Notes: generated by a model not told the origin, from the letters alone. 34,348 nucleotides of DNA from JAMWZF01 sp041628615 (GCA_041628615.1 JBFKOW010000013.1:1-34348), one strand, 5' to 3'. Positions 1 to 12,547 are shown, counted from the first letter of the stretch. Numbers and translations are program-made.

Positions 1-4070
<4,070 letters not shown>

Positions 4071-4071
<1 letters not shown>

Positions 4072-4084
4072 CGGCAATTGCCGC
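4071..4084. repeat. 14-bp perfect palindrome at gltB stop codon
   Basis: GCGGCAATTGCCGC is perfectly self-complementary and starts at the last base of the gltB stop codon. It could form a short stem in the gltB mRNA tail, or be a protein-binding site just upstream of the next promoter. There is no T-run after it, so it is not a classical intrinsic terminator. A second potential stem nearby (CCCGCCG near 4099 with CGGCGGG near 4122) also lacks a T-run. Confidence 0.4.
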
Positions 4085-4093
4085 GGACGTGAG

Positions 4094-4120
4094 TTGACCC
4101 CGCCGGCGGCGCGCTAGCTG
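4094..4120 (+). promoter_or_regulatory. candidate promoter of the SGNH hydrolase gene
   Basis: TTGACCC (4094-4100) is followed after 12 bp by GCTAGCTG (4113-4120). This matches the housekeeping promoter form described for Caulobacter (TTGACGS, 10-14 bp, GCTANAWC). The predicted transcript start would be about 30 nt before the ATG at 4154. The same spacing and elements recur inside ispA, upstream of dxs. Confidence 0.5.
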
Positions 4121-4153
4121 ACGGCGGGTTCCACCACCGTTTCCGGCACGCCG

Positions 4154-4864
4154 ATGCTCTGCCCGTTCCGTTCCGTCCTTGCCGCCGTCCTCCTGGCGCT
4201 GTTCGTCCCCGCCGGACCGGCGGCGGCGCAGCGGATCGTCGCCATCGGCGACAGCGTGATGGCGTGGAATGCCGGGCAGGGCCGGTCGATCGCCGACGCG
4301 CTGTCCGGGGCGCTGGGCCTGCCGGTGGACAACCGCGCGGTCTCGGGCGCGCGGTTCAGCAACGACAGCGGCCTTGGCCGGGCGCTGGGCTTCGATATCC
4401 GCCGCCAGCTGGGCCGCGACCGGCCGGCCGTGGTGGTGATGACCGGCGGCGCCAACGACCTGCGCGCCGAATGCACCTGCGGCGCCTGCGCCGGGGTTCG
4501 CGACAGCTTGATCGACGCCCGGCTCACGGGCGAGATCCCCGACTTCGTCGCGGGCCTGATCGCGGCGGGCAGCCGGGTCGTCTACATCGGTTACTACCGG
4601 ACCCGGTCGCGGGGCTACATGGCGGAGTGCACCGCCGATTTCGACGCCCTGCACGACCGGATGGCGGCGCTGGCAGAGCGGCTGCCGGGCCTGACCTTCG
4701 TCTCCGCCCGGCCGGTGATGGACCGCGACGACCCGGCGCTCTTTGCCGTGGACGCGGTGCATCCGTCGCCACTGGGTTCAGCACTGATCGGCCGGCACGT
4801 CGCGGCGACAATGACGGCGGGAGGCCCGGGAATGGCCACGCCTTCGACACAGCCGGACGAGTGA
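4154..4864 (+). CDS. secreted SGNH/GDSL-family hydrolase
   Basis: This is a 236-residue predicted periplasmic esterase/lipase-type hydrolase. Residues 1-25 form a signal peptide with a hydrophobic core (VLAAVLLALFVPAG) and an AAAQ-like cleavage region. The four SGNH blocks are visible: block I GDSVMAWN with nucleophile Ser34, a Gly in block II (SGARFSND), block III GGANDL, and block V DAVHPS near residues 200-203 carrying the catalytic Asp and His. A cysteine cluster CTCGAC follows block III, which could form disulfides in the periplasm. The substrate cannot be told from the sequence; family members act on acyl esters of lipids, peptidoglycan or polysaccharides. It appears to have its own promoter and stands alone between gltB and the Hint-domain gene. 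Confidence 0.85.
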   Translation: MLCPFRSVLAAVLLALFVPAGPAAAQRIVAIGDSVMAWNAGQGRSIADALSGALGLPVDNRAVSGARFSNDSGLGRALGFDIRRQLGRDRPAVVVMTGGANDLRAECTCGACAGVRDSLIDARLTGEIPDFVAGLIAAGSRVVYIGYYRTRSRGYMAECTADFDALHDRMAALAERLPGLTFVSARPVMDRDDPALFAVDAVHPSPLGSALIGRHVAATMTAGGPGMATPSTQPDE

Positions 4865-4940
4865 TTCCCAAATTGTCTCAAACTTTCGCCGGACTGGGAT
4901 CGCAGCATCGCTGCCGCGACCACAAGGGCGACAGGTTTTC

Positions 4941-5855
4941 ATGCCGACGAGTTACAGCGACCAGTTCTGGCTGATCGACCCCTATGCCCCACCGCCGGTG
5001 GGCACGCTTCTGACCATGCAGAATTACGGCATGACCGACGCCGACGACGATCTGGACTTCTCGGCGGCGGGGGGCGACACGATCAACGGCATCGACATCA
5101 CCGCGGTCTACAACGGCGACACGGTGACGGTCCGGATCGGAACCGGGCCCGAGTTCACGGTCACCGGCGCGACCTTCTACCTTGCCGACGGGTCGCGGGT
5201 GTTCATCCCGACCGACGGCAGCGTGCTGCAGGACGCGACGTTCGTCCGCTCGACCTGGGTGTCGCCCAACACCCAGATGGACGTGGCCGACCTGGGTCCG
5301 CCCTGCTTCACCCCCGGCACCCTGATCGAGACGGCGACCGGCCCCTGCCCGGTCGAGGACATCGCCGAGGGCGACCTTGTGGTGACCCGCGACCGCGGCC
5401 CGCAGCCGGTCCGCTGGGTCAGCCGCCGTGCCGTGCCGGGCAAGGGCCGCAACGCCCCCGTCCGCATCCGCCGCGGCGCGCTGGGCAACCGCCGCGACCT
5501 TGTCGTGTCACGCCAGCACCGCGTCCTGATCGAAGGCTGGCGGGCCGAGCTGCTGTTCGGCGCCGACGAGGTGTTCGTCTCGGCCGCCCACCTTGTCGAC
5601 GGCGCCGCGATCCGGGTCGAACCCTGCCGCGAGGTGACCTACCTGCACCTGCTGTTCGACCGGCACGAGGTGATCCACGCCGAGGGCCTGCCTACCGAGA
5701 GCTTCGATCCGGGCGGCGACCTGGTCCGCACCGACCCCGAGTTGCGCGCCGCCCTGTTCGCCCGCCTGCCGCAGATGGCGAGCCGGCTCGCCCCCGTGCC
5801 GCGCGTCGCCCGTCCGGTGGCCCGGGCCCGCGAAGCCCGGCTTCTGGTGGCCTGA
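4941..5855 (+). CDS. Hint-domain (Hint_2) protein
   Basis: This 304-residue protein has a Hedgehog/intein (Hint) fold domain of the kind common in Rhodobacterales. An acidic N-terminal part (about residues 1-118) is rich in short beta-like segments (VTVRIGTGPEFTVTGATFYL). The Hint domain then starts at the conserved Cys122 (PPCFTPGTLIETATG), continues through VEDIAEGDLVVTRDRGPQPV, and holds a block-B-like His in SRQHRVLIE (His193) and the late block HEVIHAEGLPTESFDPG. It does not end in the His-Asn/Cys pair of a splicing intein, so protein splicing is unlikely, although Cys122-directed N-S acyl shift or cleavage is conceivable. No signal peptide is evident, and the cellular role is unknown. 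The spacing suggests it is transcribed separately from the hydrolase upstream. Confidence 0.85.
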   Translation: MPTSYSDQFWLIDPYAPPPVGTLLTMQNYGMTDADDDLDFSAAGGDTINGIDITAVYNGDTVTVRIGTGPEFTVTGATFYLADGSRVFIPTDGSVLQDATFVRSTWVSPNTQMDVADLGPPCFTPGTLIETATGPCPVEDIAEGDLVVTRDRGPQPVRWVSRRAVPGKGRNAPVRIRRGALGNRRDLVVSRQHRVLIEGWRAELLFGADEVFVSAAHLVDGAAIRVEPCREVTYLHLLFDRHEVIHAEGLPTESFDPGGDLVRTDPELRAALFARLPQMASRLAPVPRVARPVARAREARLLVA

Positions 5856-5935
5856 GGGCGCGCGGCAGGATGACGGCAGAGATCACCCCGGAGATCGAGG
5901 TTTCGGGCCGCCCGCGCCGGTCGTATGCTGACGGC

Positions 5936-6661
5936 ATGGCGACGAGCAGGTCCAGGAAATCCGCCAGCCGGTCCGGCAAGGCCCCGCCGCGCAGCCTTTG
6001 GGTCCGGCTGCGCCGTGTCCTGTTGCGCGCGGTCCTTGGCGTGGTGGCGGCGGTCGCGGCGCTGATCCTGCTGTTCGCCGTCGTCAACCCGCGCCTGACC
6101 CCCTACATGGTTGCCGAGGCGTTCCGAGAGGGCGAGATCCGCCGCGACTGGGTGCCGATGGAGCGCATCGCCCCGGAGATGGCCCGCGCCGCCGTCGCCG
6201 CCGAGGACGCCAACTTCTGCCTGCACTGGGGGCTTGACCTCGCCGCGATCCGCGCCGCGCTGGAGGCCGGCGGCAGCCGCGGCGCCTCGACCATCTCGCA
6301 GCAGACGGTGAAGAACGTGTTCCTGTGGCACGGCCGCAGCTACCCGCGGAAGGCGCTGGAAGCCCTGCTCACGCCACTGGTCGAGGCGGTCTGGACCAAG
6401 CGCCGGATCCTCGAGGTCTATCTCAACGTTGCCGAGTTCGACCGCGGCGTGTTCGGGGTCGAGGCCGCCGCGCGGCACTATTTCGGGGTCTCCGCCGCCG
6501 ACCTGTCGGCGCAGCAGGCGGCCCGGCTGGCCGCGGTCCTGCCCAATCCCAAGGGCCGCTCGGCCGCCGATCCCTCGGTTCAGGTCCAGCGCCGCGCCAC
6601 GGCGATCCGCGACGGCGCCGCCACCATCGCCGCCGATGGCCGCGACGACTGTTTCGAGTAG
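5936..6661 (+). CDS. mtgA: monofunctional biosynthetic peptidoglycan transglycosylase
   Basis: MtgA polymerises lipid II into glycan strands at the inner membrane (GT51 family). A basic N-terminus is followed by one membrane anchor (VLGVVAAVAALILLFAVV). The GT51 domain shows the catalytic-Glu motif AAEDANFCLHWG, then GASTISQQTVKNVFLW, the second conserved segment ILEVYLNVAEFDRGVFGVEA, and AARLAAVLPNP. From the ATG at 5936 the protein is 241 residues, the usual length; an in-frame ATG at 5870 would add 22 residues (start MTAEITPE) and cannot be excluded. I prefer 5936 because the anchor then follows a short basic tail as in homologues. It is followed 36 bp later by fzlA, so both cell-wall and division-linked genes could be co-transcribed. 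Confidence 0.92.
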   Translation: MATSRSRKSASRSGKAPPRSLWVRLRRVLLRAVLGVVAAVAALILLFAVVNPRLTPYMVAEAFREGEIRRDWVPMERIAPEMARAAVAAEDANFCLHWGLDLAAIRAALEAGGSRGASTISQQTVKNVFLWHGRSYPRKALEALLTPLVEAVWTKRRILEVYLNVAEFDRGVFGVEAAARHYFGVSAADLSAQQAARLAAVLPNPKGRSAADPSVQVQRRATAIRDGAATIAADGRDDCFE

Positions 6662-6697
6662 CTTGATCGGCGCCGCGGGATGGGCCACTGAGGGGGA

Positions 6698-7363
6698 ATG
6701 AACCGGCTCTATCATTACCCGTTGTCGCCGTTTTCCCGGAAGGTCCGCCTGACCCTCGCCGAGAAGAGGATCGAGGTCGAACTGGTCGAGGAACGCTATT
6801 GGGAGCGGTCGCCGGAGTTCCTGCGCCGCAACCCCGCGGGCCGGGTGCCGGTGTTGCGGATGGGGTCGCGGAACCTGTCTGACAGCACCGCGATCTGCGA
6901 ATACCTCGAAGAGACCGTCCCCGATCCGCCGCTGATGCCGAAATCCGCCGAGGACCGCTACGAGGTCCGCCGGCTGACGGCGTGGTTCGACGACGGTTTC
7001 TACCGCGACGTGACGGCCAAGCTGCTTGGCGAACGGGTGTTCCGCAAGGTGATGGGCACCGGCTATCCGGACAGCGCCAACGTCAAGGCTGGCGCCCGGG
7101 CGATCAAGGTGCACATCGATTACATGGCCTCGCTGCTGGACCAGCGCCGCTGGCTGGCGGGCGACGCGATGAGCCTTGCCGATTTCGCCGCCGCCGGGCA
7201 CCTGAGCTGCCTCGACTACATCTCGGACGTGGACTGGAACCGGTCCGACGTGGTCAAGGACTGGTATGCCAAGATCAAGAGCCGTCCGGCCTTCCGCAGC
7301 ATCCTCGCCGACCAGGTGCCGGGGTTCCCGCCGCCGGCGCATTACGCCGATCTCGATTTCTAG
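6698..7363 (+). CDS. fzlA: FzlA-like FtsZ-binding glutathione S-transferase-fold protein
   Basis: This 221-residue protein has a GST fold: a thioredoxin-like N-terminal domain (LYHYPLSPFSRKVRLTLAEK, then NPAGRVPVLRMG and LSDSTAICEYLEE) and an all-helical C-terminal domain (RRWLAGDAMSLADFAAAGHL). The terminal tail PPPAHYADLDF resembles the conserved C-terminal tail of Caulobacter FzlA, an FtsZ-binding protein needed for constriction in alphaproteobacteria; this resemblance is from memory of the family. The start is clear, with a GGGGG Shine-Dalgarno tract (6692-6696) close before the ATG. Its place between mtgA, a cell-wall polymerase, and queG fits. A plain metabolic GST is the alternative, but the tail and the gene order favour FzlA. 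Confidence 0.82.
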   Translation: MNRLYHYPLSPFSRKVRLTLAEKRIEVELVEERYWERSPEFLRRNPAGRVPVLRMGSRNLSDSTAICEYLEETVPDPPLMPKSAEDRYEVRRLTAWFDDGFYRDVTAKLLGERVFRKVMGTGYPDSANVKAGARAIKVHIDYMASLLDQRRWLAGDAMSLADFAAAGHLSCLDYISDVDWNRSDVVKDWYAKIKSRPAFRSILADQVPGFPPPAHYADLDF

Positions 7364-7402
7364 GGGCCGCCGGCCGTTTCGCGGGTCCGGGCGGCACAGC
7401 GC

Positions 7403-8464
7403 ATGGACGACCTGAAAGCCAGACTGGAGGCCGAGGCCCGCGCCGCGGGCTTTGCCGCGATGGGAGTCTGCCGCCCCGCCGATGTCCGTCCGATGGACCG
7501 GCTGCGCGCCTTCGTGGAGGCGGGCCGCCACGGCGAGATGGCGTGGATGGCCGAGCGGATGCACTGGCGCGGCGATCCCGCGGCGCTGTGGCCCGAGGCC
7601 CGTTCGGTGGTGATGCTGGCCGACAGCTATGCCCCCGACCACGACCCGCTGGCGGTGCTGGCGCGGCCCGACCGCGCGGCGATCTCGGTCTATGCCGGCA
7701 ACCGCGACTACCACGACCTGGTGAAGAAGCGGCTCAAGCGGCTGGCCCGCTGGCTGATCGCGCAGGCGGGGGGCGAGGTGAAGGTGTTCGTCGACACCGC
7801 CCCGGTGATGGAAAAGCCGCTGGCCGCCGCCGCGGGCCTCGGCTGGCAGGGCAAGCACACCAACCTGCTGAGCCGGGAATTCGGCAACTGGGTGTTCCTC
7901 GGCGCGATCTTCACCACGCTGGACCTGCCCGCCGACGCACCGGCCGAGGACCGCTGCGGCAGTTGCACCGCCTGCCTCGACATCTGCCCGACCGACGCCT
8001 TCCCGGCCCCCTACCAGCTCGACGCGCGGCGCTGCGTCTCCTACCTGACGATCGAGCACAAGGGCCCGGTTCCCGAGGAGCTGCGCCCCGGTCTGGGCAA
8101 CCGGATCTACGGCTGCGACGATTGCCTCGCCGTCTGCCCCTGGAACAAGTTCGCCGTCGCCGCCTCGGACATCCGCTACCGGCACCGGGACGAGTTGCGC
8201 GCGCCGCGGCTGGCCGATCTCGCGGCGCTCGACGATGCCGCCTTCCGGGCGCTGTTCTCGGGCAGCCCGGTGAAGCGGATCGGCCGCAACCGGTTCGTCC
8301 GCAACGTCGCCTACGCGATCGGCAATTCCGGCCGCCCCGAGTTGCGCCCGGCGGCGCTGCGGCTGGCCGGGGACGCCGACCCGGTGGTGGCCGAGGCCGG
8401 GCGCTGGGCGGCGGACCGGCTGGCCGGAACCGGACCGGGCGGCGGCGCGTTCACCCCGGAGTGA
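7403..8464 (+). CDS. queG: epoxyqueuosine reductase
   Basis: QueG reduces epoxyqueuosine to queuosine in the wobble position of tRNAs with GUN anticodons, using a cobalamin and two 4Fe-4S clusters. The N-terminal cobalamin-binding domain (GFAAMGVCRPADV, FVEAGRHGEMAWM) is followed by the ferredoxin-like pair of cluster motifs: CGSCTACLDICPTDAF around residues 190-205 and CDDCLAVCPWNKFA around residues 239-252. The C-terminal part has HEAT-like helical repeats ending near AFTPE. At 353 residues it has the normal family length and no defects. The gene starts 39 bp after fzlA and may be read through from it. Confidence 0.95.
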   Translation: MDDLKARLEAEARAAGFAAMGVCRPADVRPMDRLRAFVEAGRHGEMAWMAERMHWRGDPAALWPEARSVVMLADSYAPDHDPLAVLARPDRAAISVYAGNRDYHDLVKKRLKRLARWLIAQAGGEVKVFVDTAPVMEKPLAAAAGLGWQGKHTNLLSREFGNWVFLGAIFTTLDLPADAPAEDRCGSCTACLDICPTDAFPAPYQLDARRCVSYLTIEHKGPVPEELRPGLGNRIYGCDDCLAVCPWNKFAVAASDIRYRHRDELRAPRLADLAALDDAAFRALFSGSPVKRIGRNRFVRNVAYAIGNSGRPELRPAALRLAGDADPVVAEAGRWAADRLAGTGPGGGAFTPE

Positions 8465-8550
8465 TGGCCGGCACCGCGATGCGCCTTAGGTCATTGACTG
8501 TGCCGGGCTCGGCCCGGAGAACCTGACCCGACCGCACCCGGAGACCTGCC

Positions 8551-9741
8551 ATGCGATCCTTCGTCCTCGTTGCGCTCATTGCGGCGCTGTCGCCGCCGCC
8601 TGCCGCCGCCGATCCGGTGGCGCAGGGCGCCCCGAACGCCGACTACGCCCCGGCCTTTCCCGGCCAGACCCGCGCCGACGCCCTGCCGCCGACCCCGGTC
8701 GCGGTCGAGACCTTCGCCGAGGGTCTCGATTCGCCCTGGGGCATCGCGCCCCTGCCGGACGGCGGCTGGCTGGTGACCGAACGCTCGGGCGCGCTGCGCC
8801 GGCTCGGCCCGGACGGCGCGGTGTCGCCCCCCGTCGCGGGCGTGCCCGAGGTGGACGCCCGGCGGCAGGGCGGCCTGCTCGACGTGATGACCGGTCCCGA
8901 CTTCGCCGACACCCGCCGCGTCTGGCTGACCTACGCCAAGCCGGTCGAGGGCGGCACCGTGACCGCCGCCGCGACCGGCGTCCTGTCCGCCGACGGCGCC
9001 CGGCTGGAGGACGTTCGCGACATCTTCGTCCAGACCCCGCCGTCGCCGACGCCGATGCATTACGGCAGCCGGATCGTGCTGGCCCCGGACGGCGCGTCGG
9101 TCTTCATCACCACGGGCGAGCATTCCGCCGCCCGCGAGCGGGTGCTGGCGCAGGACCTGGGCACCACCTACGGCAAGGTGGTCCGGGTCGATCCGCTGAC
9201 CGGTGCGGCGCTGCCGTCCAACCCCTTCGTCGGGCAGGACGGCGACGACACGATCTGGTCGTACGGCCACCGTAACCCGCAGGGCGCGGCGATCGGCCCC
9301 GACGGCGCGCTGTGGACCGTGGAGCACGGCCCCCGCGGCGGCGACGAACTGAACCGTCCCGAGGCGGGCGCGAACTACGGCTGGCCGGAGATCTCCTACG
9401 GCATCGAGTATCGCGGCGCGCCGATCCCCGGCGGCCGCACCGCCGCCCCCGGCATGGAGCAGCCGGTCTATTACTGGGACCCGGTGATCGCGCCGGGCGG
9501 CATGGTGTTCTACGACGGCGGCCTGTTCGACTGGCGCGGCGACCTGCTGATCGGCGGGCTGGTGGGCGACGCGGTGGTCCGCCTGCGCCTGCAGGACGGT
9601 CGCGTCACCGGCGAGGAGCGGGTGGCCGAGGGCATCGGCCGGGTCCGCGACGTGGAGGTCGCCCCGGACGGGTCGGTCCTTGCCCTGATCGACGCGCCTG
9701 CCCCGTTCGGCGCCATCATGCGCCTGCGCCCCGGCGGCTGA
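8551..9741 (+). CDS. periplasmic PQQ-dependent aldose sugar dehydrogenase (YliI/Asd type)
   Basis: This 396-residue beta-propeller protein belongs to the glucose/sorbosone dehydrogenase family, whose members oxidise aldose sugars with PQQ in the periplasm. A signal peptide is seen at the N-terminus (FVLVALIAALSPPPAAA). Typical family stretches are LDSPWGIAPLPDGGWLVTER, SRIVLAPDGASVFITTGEH, SYGHRNPQGAAIGPDG, VEHGPRGGDELN and the late WDPVIAPGGMVFYDGG; the propeller His is in the SYGHRNPQG segment. Whether it really binds PQQ cannot be read from sequence alone, and no PQQ synthesis genes are in the window. Its stop is one base from the GTG start of the next gene, so the two are probably translationally coupled. 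Confidence 0.9.
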   Translation: MRSFVLVALIAALSPPPAAADPVAQGAPNADYAPAFPGQTRADALPPTPVAVETFAEGLDSPWGIAPLPDGGWLVTERSGALRRLGPDGAVSPPVAGVPEVDARRQGGLLDVMTGPDFADTRRVWLTYAKPVEGGTVTAAATGVLSADGARLEDVRDIFVQTPPSPTPMHYGSRIVLAPDGASVFITTGEHSAARERVLAQDLGTTYGKVVRVDPLTGAALPSNPFVGQDGDDTIWSYGHRNPQGAAIGPDGALWTVEHGPRGGDELNRPEAGANYGWPEISYGIEYRGAPIPGGRTAAPGMEQPVYYWDPVIAPGGMVFYDGGLFDWRGDLLIGGLVGDAVVRLRLQDGRVTGEERVAEGIGRVRDVEVAPDGSVLALIDAPAPFGAIMRLRPGG

Positions 9742-9742
9742 G

Positions 9743-10720
9743 GTGGCGCTGCGCGACGACCTCGACGCGGCCTCCCGCGCCGGCCGCCCCGGCGCGGTGA
9801 GCGTCGAGCCGCGTCCGGCGCGGGGCATCCTGCTGATGATCCTCGCCGTCACCGCGTTCAGCGTGATGGCCGCCTTCATCAAGGCGGCGGACCGGATCCC
9901 GGCGGGCGAGGCGATGTTCTTCCGCTCCGCCGGGGCGCTGCTGGTGGTGGTCGGCTGGCTGGCCGCGACCGGGGCCTTGCGCAGCGGCATCCGCACCAAC
10001 TCGGTCCGCAACCACGCGGTCCGCGGGATCGTCGGCAGCATCGCGATGGGCCTGTCCTTCGCGTCGCTGAAATACCTGCCGCTGCCCGAGGTCACCGCGC
10101 TGCGGTTCGTCACCCCGGTCCTGCTGGTGCTGATGGCGGCGCTGCTGCTGGGCGAGCGGATCCGCCTGATCCGGATCAGCGCCGTCCTCGTCGGGCTGGT
10201 CGGCGTGGTCATCATCACCGCGCCCCGGTTCTCGGCCGGGCTGGGCGATCTGGCGGCGCTGGGGGCGCTGATGACGCTGGCCTCGGCGGCGCTCGCGGCG
10301 CTGGCGCAGGTCTTCGTCAAGGCGATGGCGGGGAGCGAGTCGACCACCGCCATCGTGTTCTGGTTCTCGGTCACCTCGGCGGTGCTGTCGCTGGTGACGC
10401 TGCCCTTCGCCTGGCACCTGCCCACGGCGCAGGAGGCGGCGCTGCTCTGCGGCGCGGGTCTTCTGGGCGGCTGCGGGCAGATCCTGCTCACTTCCTCCTA
10501 CCGCTTCGCCGACGCCGGGGTGGTGGCGCCGTTCACCTATGTCTCGATGCTGTGGTCGATCGCGATCGGCTACGTCTGGTTCGCCGAGCTTCCCACCGCG
10601 TCGATGCTGGCCGGGGCCGGGCTCATCATCGCGGCCGGCGTGGTGATCGTCTGGCGCGAGCGTCAGATCGCCCGTGGCCGTGGTGCGGCGCGCCCCGCCC
10701 TGCCGGGCACCGGGGCCTGA
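9743..10720 (+). CDS. EamA/DMT-superfamily transporter
   Basis: This is a predicted inner-membrane permease of the drug/metabolite transporter superfamily, 325 residues from a GTG start directly behind the dehydrogenase stop. About ten hydrophobic helices form two EamA repeats: the first begins near GILLMILAVTAFSVMAAF and contains LPLPEVTALRFVTPVLLVLM, the second begins near DLAALGALMTLASAALAALA and contains SYRFADAGVVAPFTYVSMLW. A hydrophilic stretch of about 28 residues precedes helix 1, so a later start (for example near the ATG at about 9837) is possible but would cut into helix 1. The substrate is unknown; the immediate coupling to a sugar dehydrogenase is only suggestive. Confidence 0.88.
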   Translation: MALRDDLDAASRAGRPGAVSVEPRPARGILLMILAVTAFSVMAAFIKAADRIPAGEAMFFRSAGALLVVVGWLAATGALRSGIRTNSVRNHAVRGIVGSIAMGLSFASLKYLPLPEVTALRFVTPVLLVLMAALLLGERIRLIRISAVLVGLVGVVIITAPRFSAGLGDLAALGALMTLASAALAALAQVFVKAMAGSESTTAIVFWFSVTSAVLSLVTLPFAWHLPTAQEAALLCGAGLLGGCGQILLTSSYRFADAGVVAPFTYVSMLWSIAIGYVWFAELPTASMLAGAGLIIAAGVVIVWRERQIARGRGAARPALPGTGA

Positions 10721-10730
10721 CCGGACCCCG

Positions 10731-10763
10731 TTAACCGGCTGCTCACCGCCGCCGTGCTAGGCG
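10731..10763 (+). promoter_or_regulatory. candidate promoter of the PAS-domain gene
   Basis: TTAACC (10731-10736) lies 19 bp before GCTAGG (10756-10761) in the 101-bp gap ahead of the PAS gene. The 8-mer GCTAGGCG is identical to one 54 bp upstream of xseB. The -10 element is supported by the rarity of CTAG in this DNA; the -35 element is weak. Confidence 0.3.
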
Positions 10764-10821
10764 ATGCGGGCGCGGGCGCCGCCGCCGGCCCCGCGGCGCA
10801 ACTGCGACGGAGCCCGGCCCG

Positions 10822-12093
10822 ATGGTGACCACCCCGCCCGAAACGGTGAATTCCGAACGCCCGTTCGAGATGGGCCAGATCTTCTATTCCCGGACCGACG
10901 GCCGCGGCGTCATCGAGGGGGCGAACTGGGTGTTCCAGCGGATCGCCGGGTTCGACTGGGACGAACTTCTCGGCGCACCACACAAGATCATCCGACATCC
11001 CGACATGCCGCGCGGCGTGTTCCGGCTGATGTGGGACAGCCTTGGTGAGGGACGGTCCTTCGCGGGCTACGTCAAGAACCGGGCGAAGGACGGCACCTAC
11101 TACTGGGTTCTCGCCAATGTCTCTGCGATCGAGGGGGGCTACCTGTCGGTCCGGATCAAGCCGGGCACGCCGCATTTCGACAGGGTGCGGGAGATCTACG
11201 CCGACCTGCTGGCGCAGGAGGCGGCCGAGCAACTGAGCCCCGAGCAGAGCGCCGAACGGCTTGTCGCGGCAGTGGCCGCCCTGGGCTTTCCCGACTACGA
11301 GAGCTTCGGCGCCGTGGCCTGCCGGGACGAGGCGCTGAACCGCGTCCGGGCGCTCGGGCATATCGACACGACGGGGCTGGGAAGCCTGCGGCAGACGGGC
11401 GAGATTCTGGGAAAGCTCGAAACCTCGGTCGGTGACCTGATGCGCGCGGTGCAAAGCATCCGCCAGGTGCCGGCCAACATGCGGATCGTCGCGAAGCGGC
11501 TGGAGCCGGTGGGCGGCCCGATCACCTCCATCGCGATCAGCTACGCCAACATGGCCGGCGAGATGGACGACTGGGTGCAGGCCTTCCTGACATCGAGCGG
11601 GAACGGCTTCGCGGCGATGCACGCGGCGATGACCAGGGCGAACTACCTTGCCGCCGCGGCGACCATTCAGCGCGAGGTGGAGCGCAGCCTGCGCCACGAA
11701 CGCCGGGGCGAGGCGCATATCGACATGGCCGCGGAAATGGCGTTGCTCGACGGGCTGGCGTCGGACTTCGAGTTCCGCGCCCGGGAAGCGCTCGTCAAGC
11801 TCAACCACCAGACCCGGCGGCTGAGCCAGGACCTGCTGGAAATGAAGCGCTTCGTGATGTCGCTGGCCACGACCCGGACCCTGTGCCGGATCGAGAATGC
11901 GCGGCTCGACGCGGGCGCCGGAAGCCTTGACGCGGTGATCGCCCGGCTCGACGAATTCCAGTCCACCATCGATTCCCAGCTCGACGATATCGCCCGGGCG
12001 AACCGGGCGATCCAGCGCATGGCGAGGGCCCTGGTGGAACGCGGCATCCACAGTCGCGGCGCGCGGCGCCGCACGTCCCCCTCCGCGGCCTGA
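10822..12093 (+). CDS. Aer-like PAS-domain protein without a standard MCP signalling domain
   Basis: This 423-residue cytoplasmic protein begins with a PAS domain (about residues 15-125) of the aerotaxis-receptor type: MGQIFYSRTDGRGVIEGANW, then HKIIRHPDMPRGVFRLMWDS, then FAGYVKNRAKDGTYYWVLA. Such domains often hold FAD and sense redox or oxygen. The rest (about residues 140-410) is almost all helical with heptad-like stretches, including NMRIVAKRLEPVGGPITSIA and a C-terminal coiled coil (LDAVIARLDEFQSTIDSQL). I see no transmembrane segment, HAMP domain, GGDEF/EAL, kinase or canonical MCP hairpin tip. It may be a soluble energy or redox sensor whose degenerate helical rod acts through another protein, but that is inference. 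No che genes are in the window. Confidence 0.8.
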   Translation: MVTTPPETVNSERPFEMGQIFYSRTDGRGVIEGANWVFQRIAGFDWDELLGAPHKIIRHPDMPRGVFRLMWDSLGEGRSFAGYVKNRAKDGTYYWVLANVSAIEGGYLSVRIKPGTPHFDRVREIYADLLAQEAAEQLSPEQSAERLVAAVAALGFPDYESFGAVACRDEALNRVRALGHIDTTGLGSLRQTGEILGKLETSVGDLMRAVQSIRQVPANMRIVAKRLEPVGGPITSIAISYANMAGEMDDWVQAFLTSSGNGFAAMHAAMTRANYLAAAATIQREVERSLRHERRGEAHIDMAAEMALLDGLASDFEFRAREALVKLNHQTRRLSQDLLEMKRFVMSLATTRTLCRIENARLDAGAGSLDAVIARLDEFQSTIDSQLDDIARANRAIQRMARALVERGIHSRGARRRTSPSAA

Positions 12094-12547
12094 TCCGCAC
12101 CGGTCGACGCGACCGGCCGGCCGGGGCCCCATCCGACGCCATGCCGCTCGCGGGCCGGTGCAGCCGTCCCACGCCATCGCGGCAGGGCCGGCGCGGCGCG
12201 GCGGGCGCAAGGCAGGCATCCCGTGAGCCTGCGTGCCAAGCCGCTTTTCGCGCCTTCGGCTGTCACGGCCGGGGCGCGCGCATGTCTGTCGCGGGACAGG
12301 CTCCCGGCCCGGTGCCTCGGAGGGGCGGAACCCATGCCCCGGCGCAGCGGCGGAACGTGCCGGAGCAAGGCCGGGCTGGCGTGACAGCGGACAGGCCGTG
12401 TCGGGGACGAAAGGCTGGACAGGCCCGGTCGTTCGGGCCGCATGGCCGGTCCGGAACCTGTCGGGTTGCATTTCCCCGCCAGCGATGATTGGCCTAGGAC
12501 GCATGCCGGTGCGCCCGTCCAGCCGGTGTTTCAGGGAGTCCTACCGG
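12094..12547. other. intergenic stretch before rfbC; no convincing gene
   Basis: About 450 bp of GC-rich DNA. No reading frame here shows both a plausible start and protein-like composition. It has three similar short copies of a GGACAGGC(C/T) motif (near 12294, 12389 and 12417), significance unknown. Near the right end CCTAGGAC (12493-12500) may be the -10 of an rfbC promoter, with TTGCAT (12466-12471) as a poorly spaced -35. Confidence 0.5.

Noticed and set aside
4941..5855. Intein inserted in a host protein
   Set aside because: No extein pieces and no C-terminal splice residues; a stand-alone Hint_2 protein.
5639..8185. 848-codon minus-strand open frame over the Hint gene, mtgA, fzlA and queG
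   Set aside because: Covers four well-supported plus-strand genes and has the low-complexity content of an antisense shadow.
8491..10491. 666-codon minus-strand open frame opposite the sugar dehydrogenase and EamA genes
   Set aside because: Ser/Arg/Thr-rich without recognisable domain; antisense shadow of two good genes.
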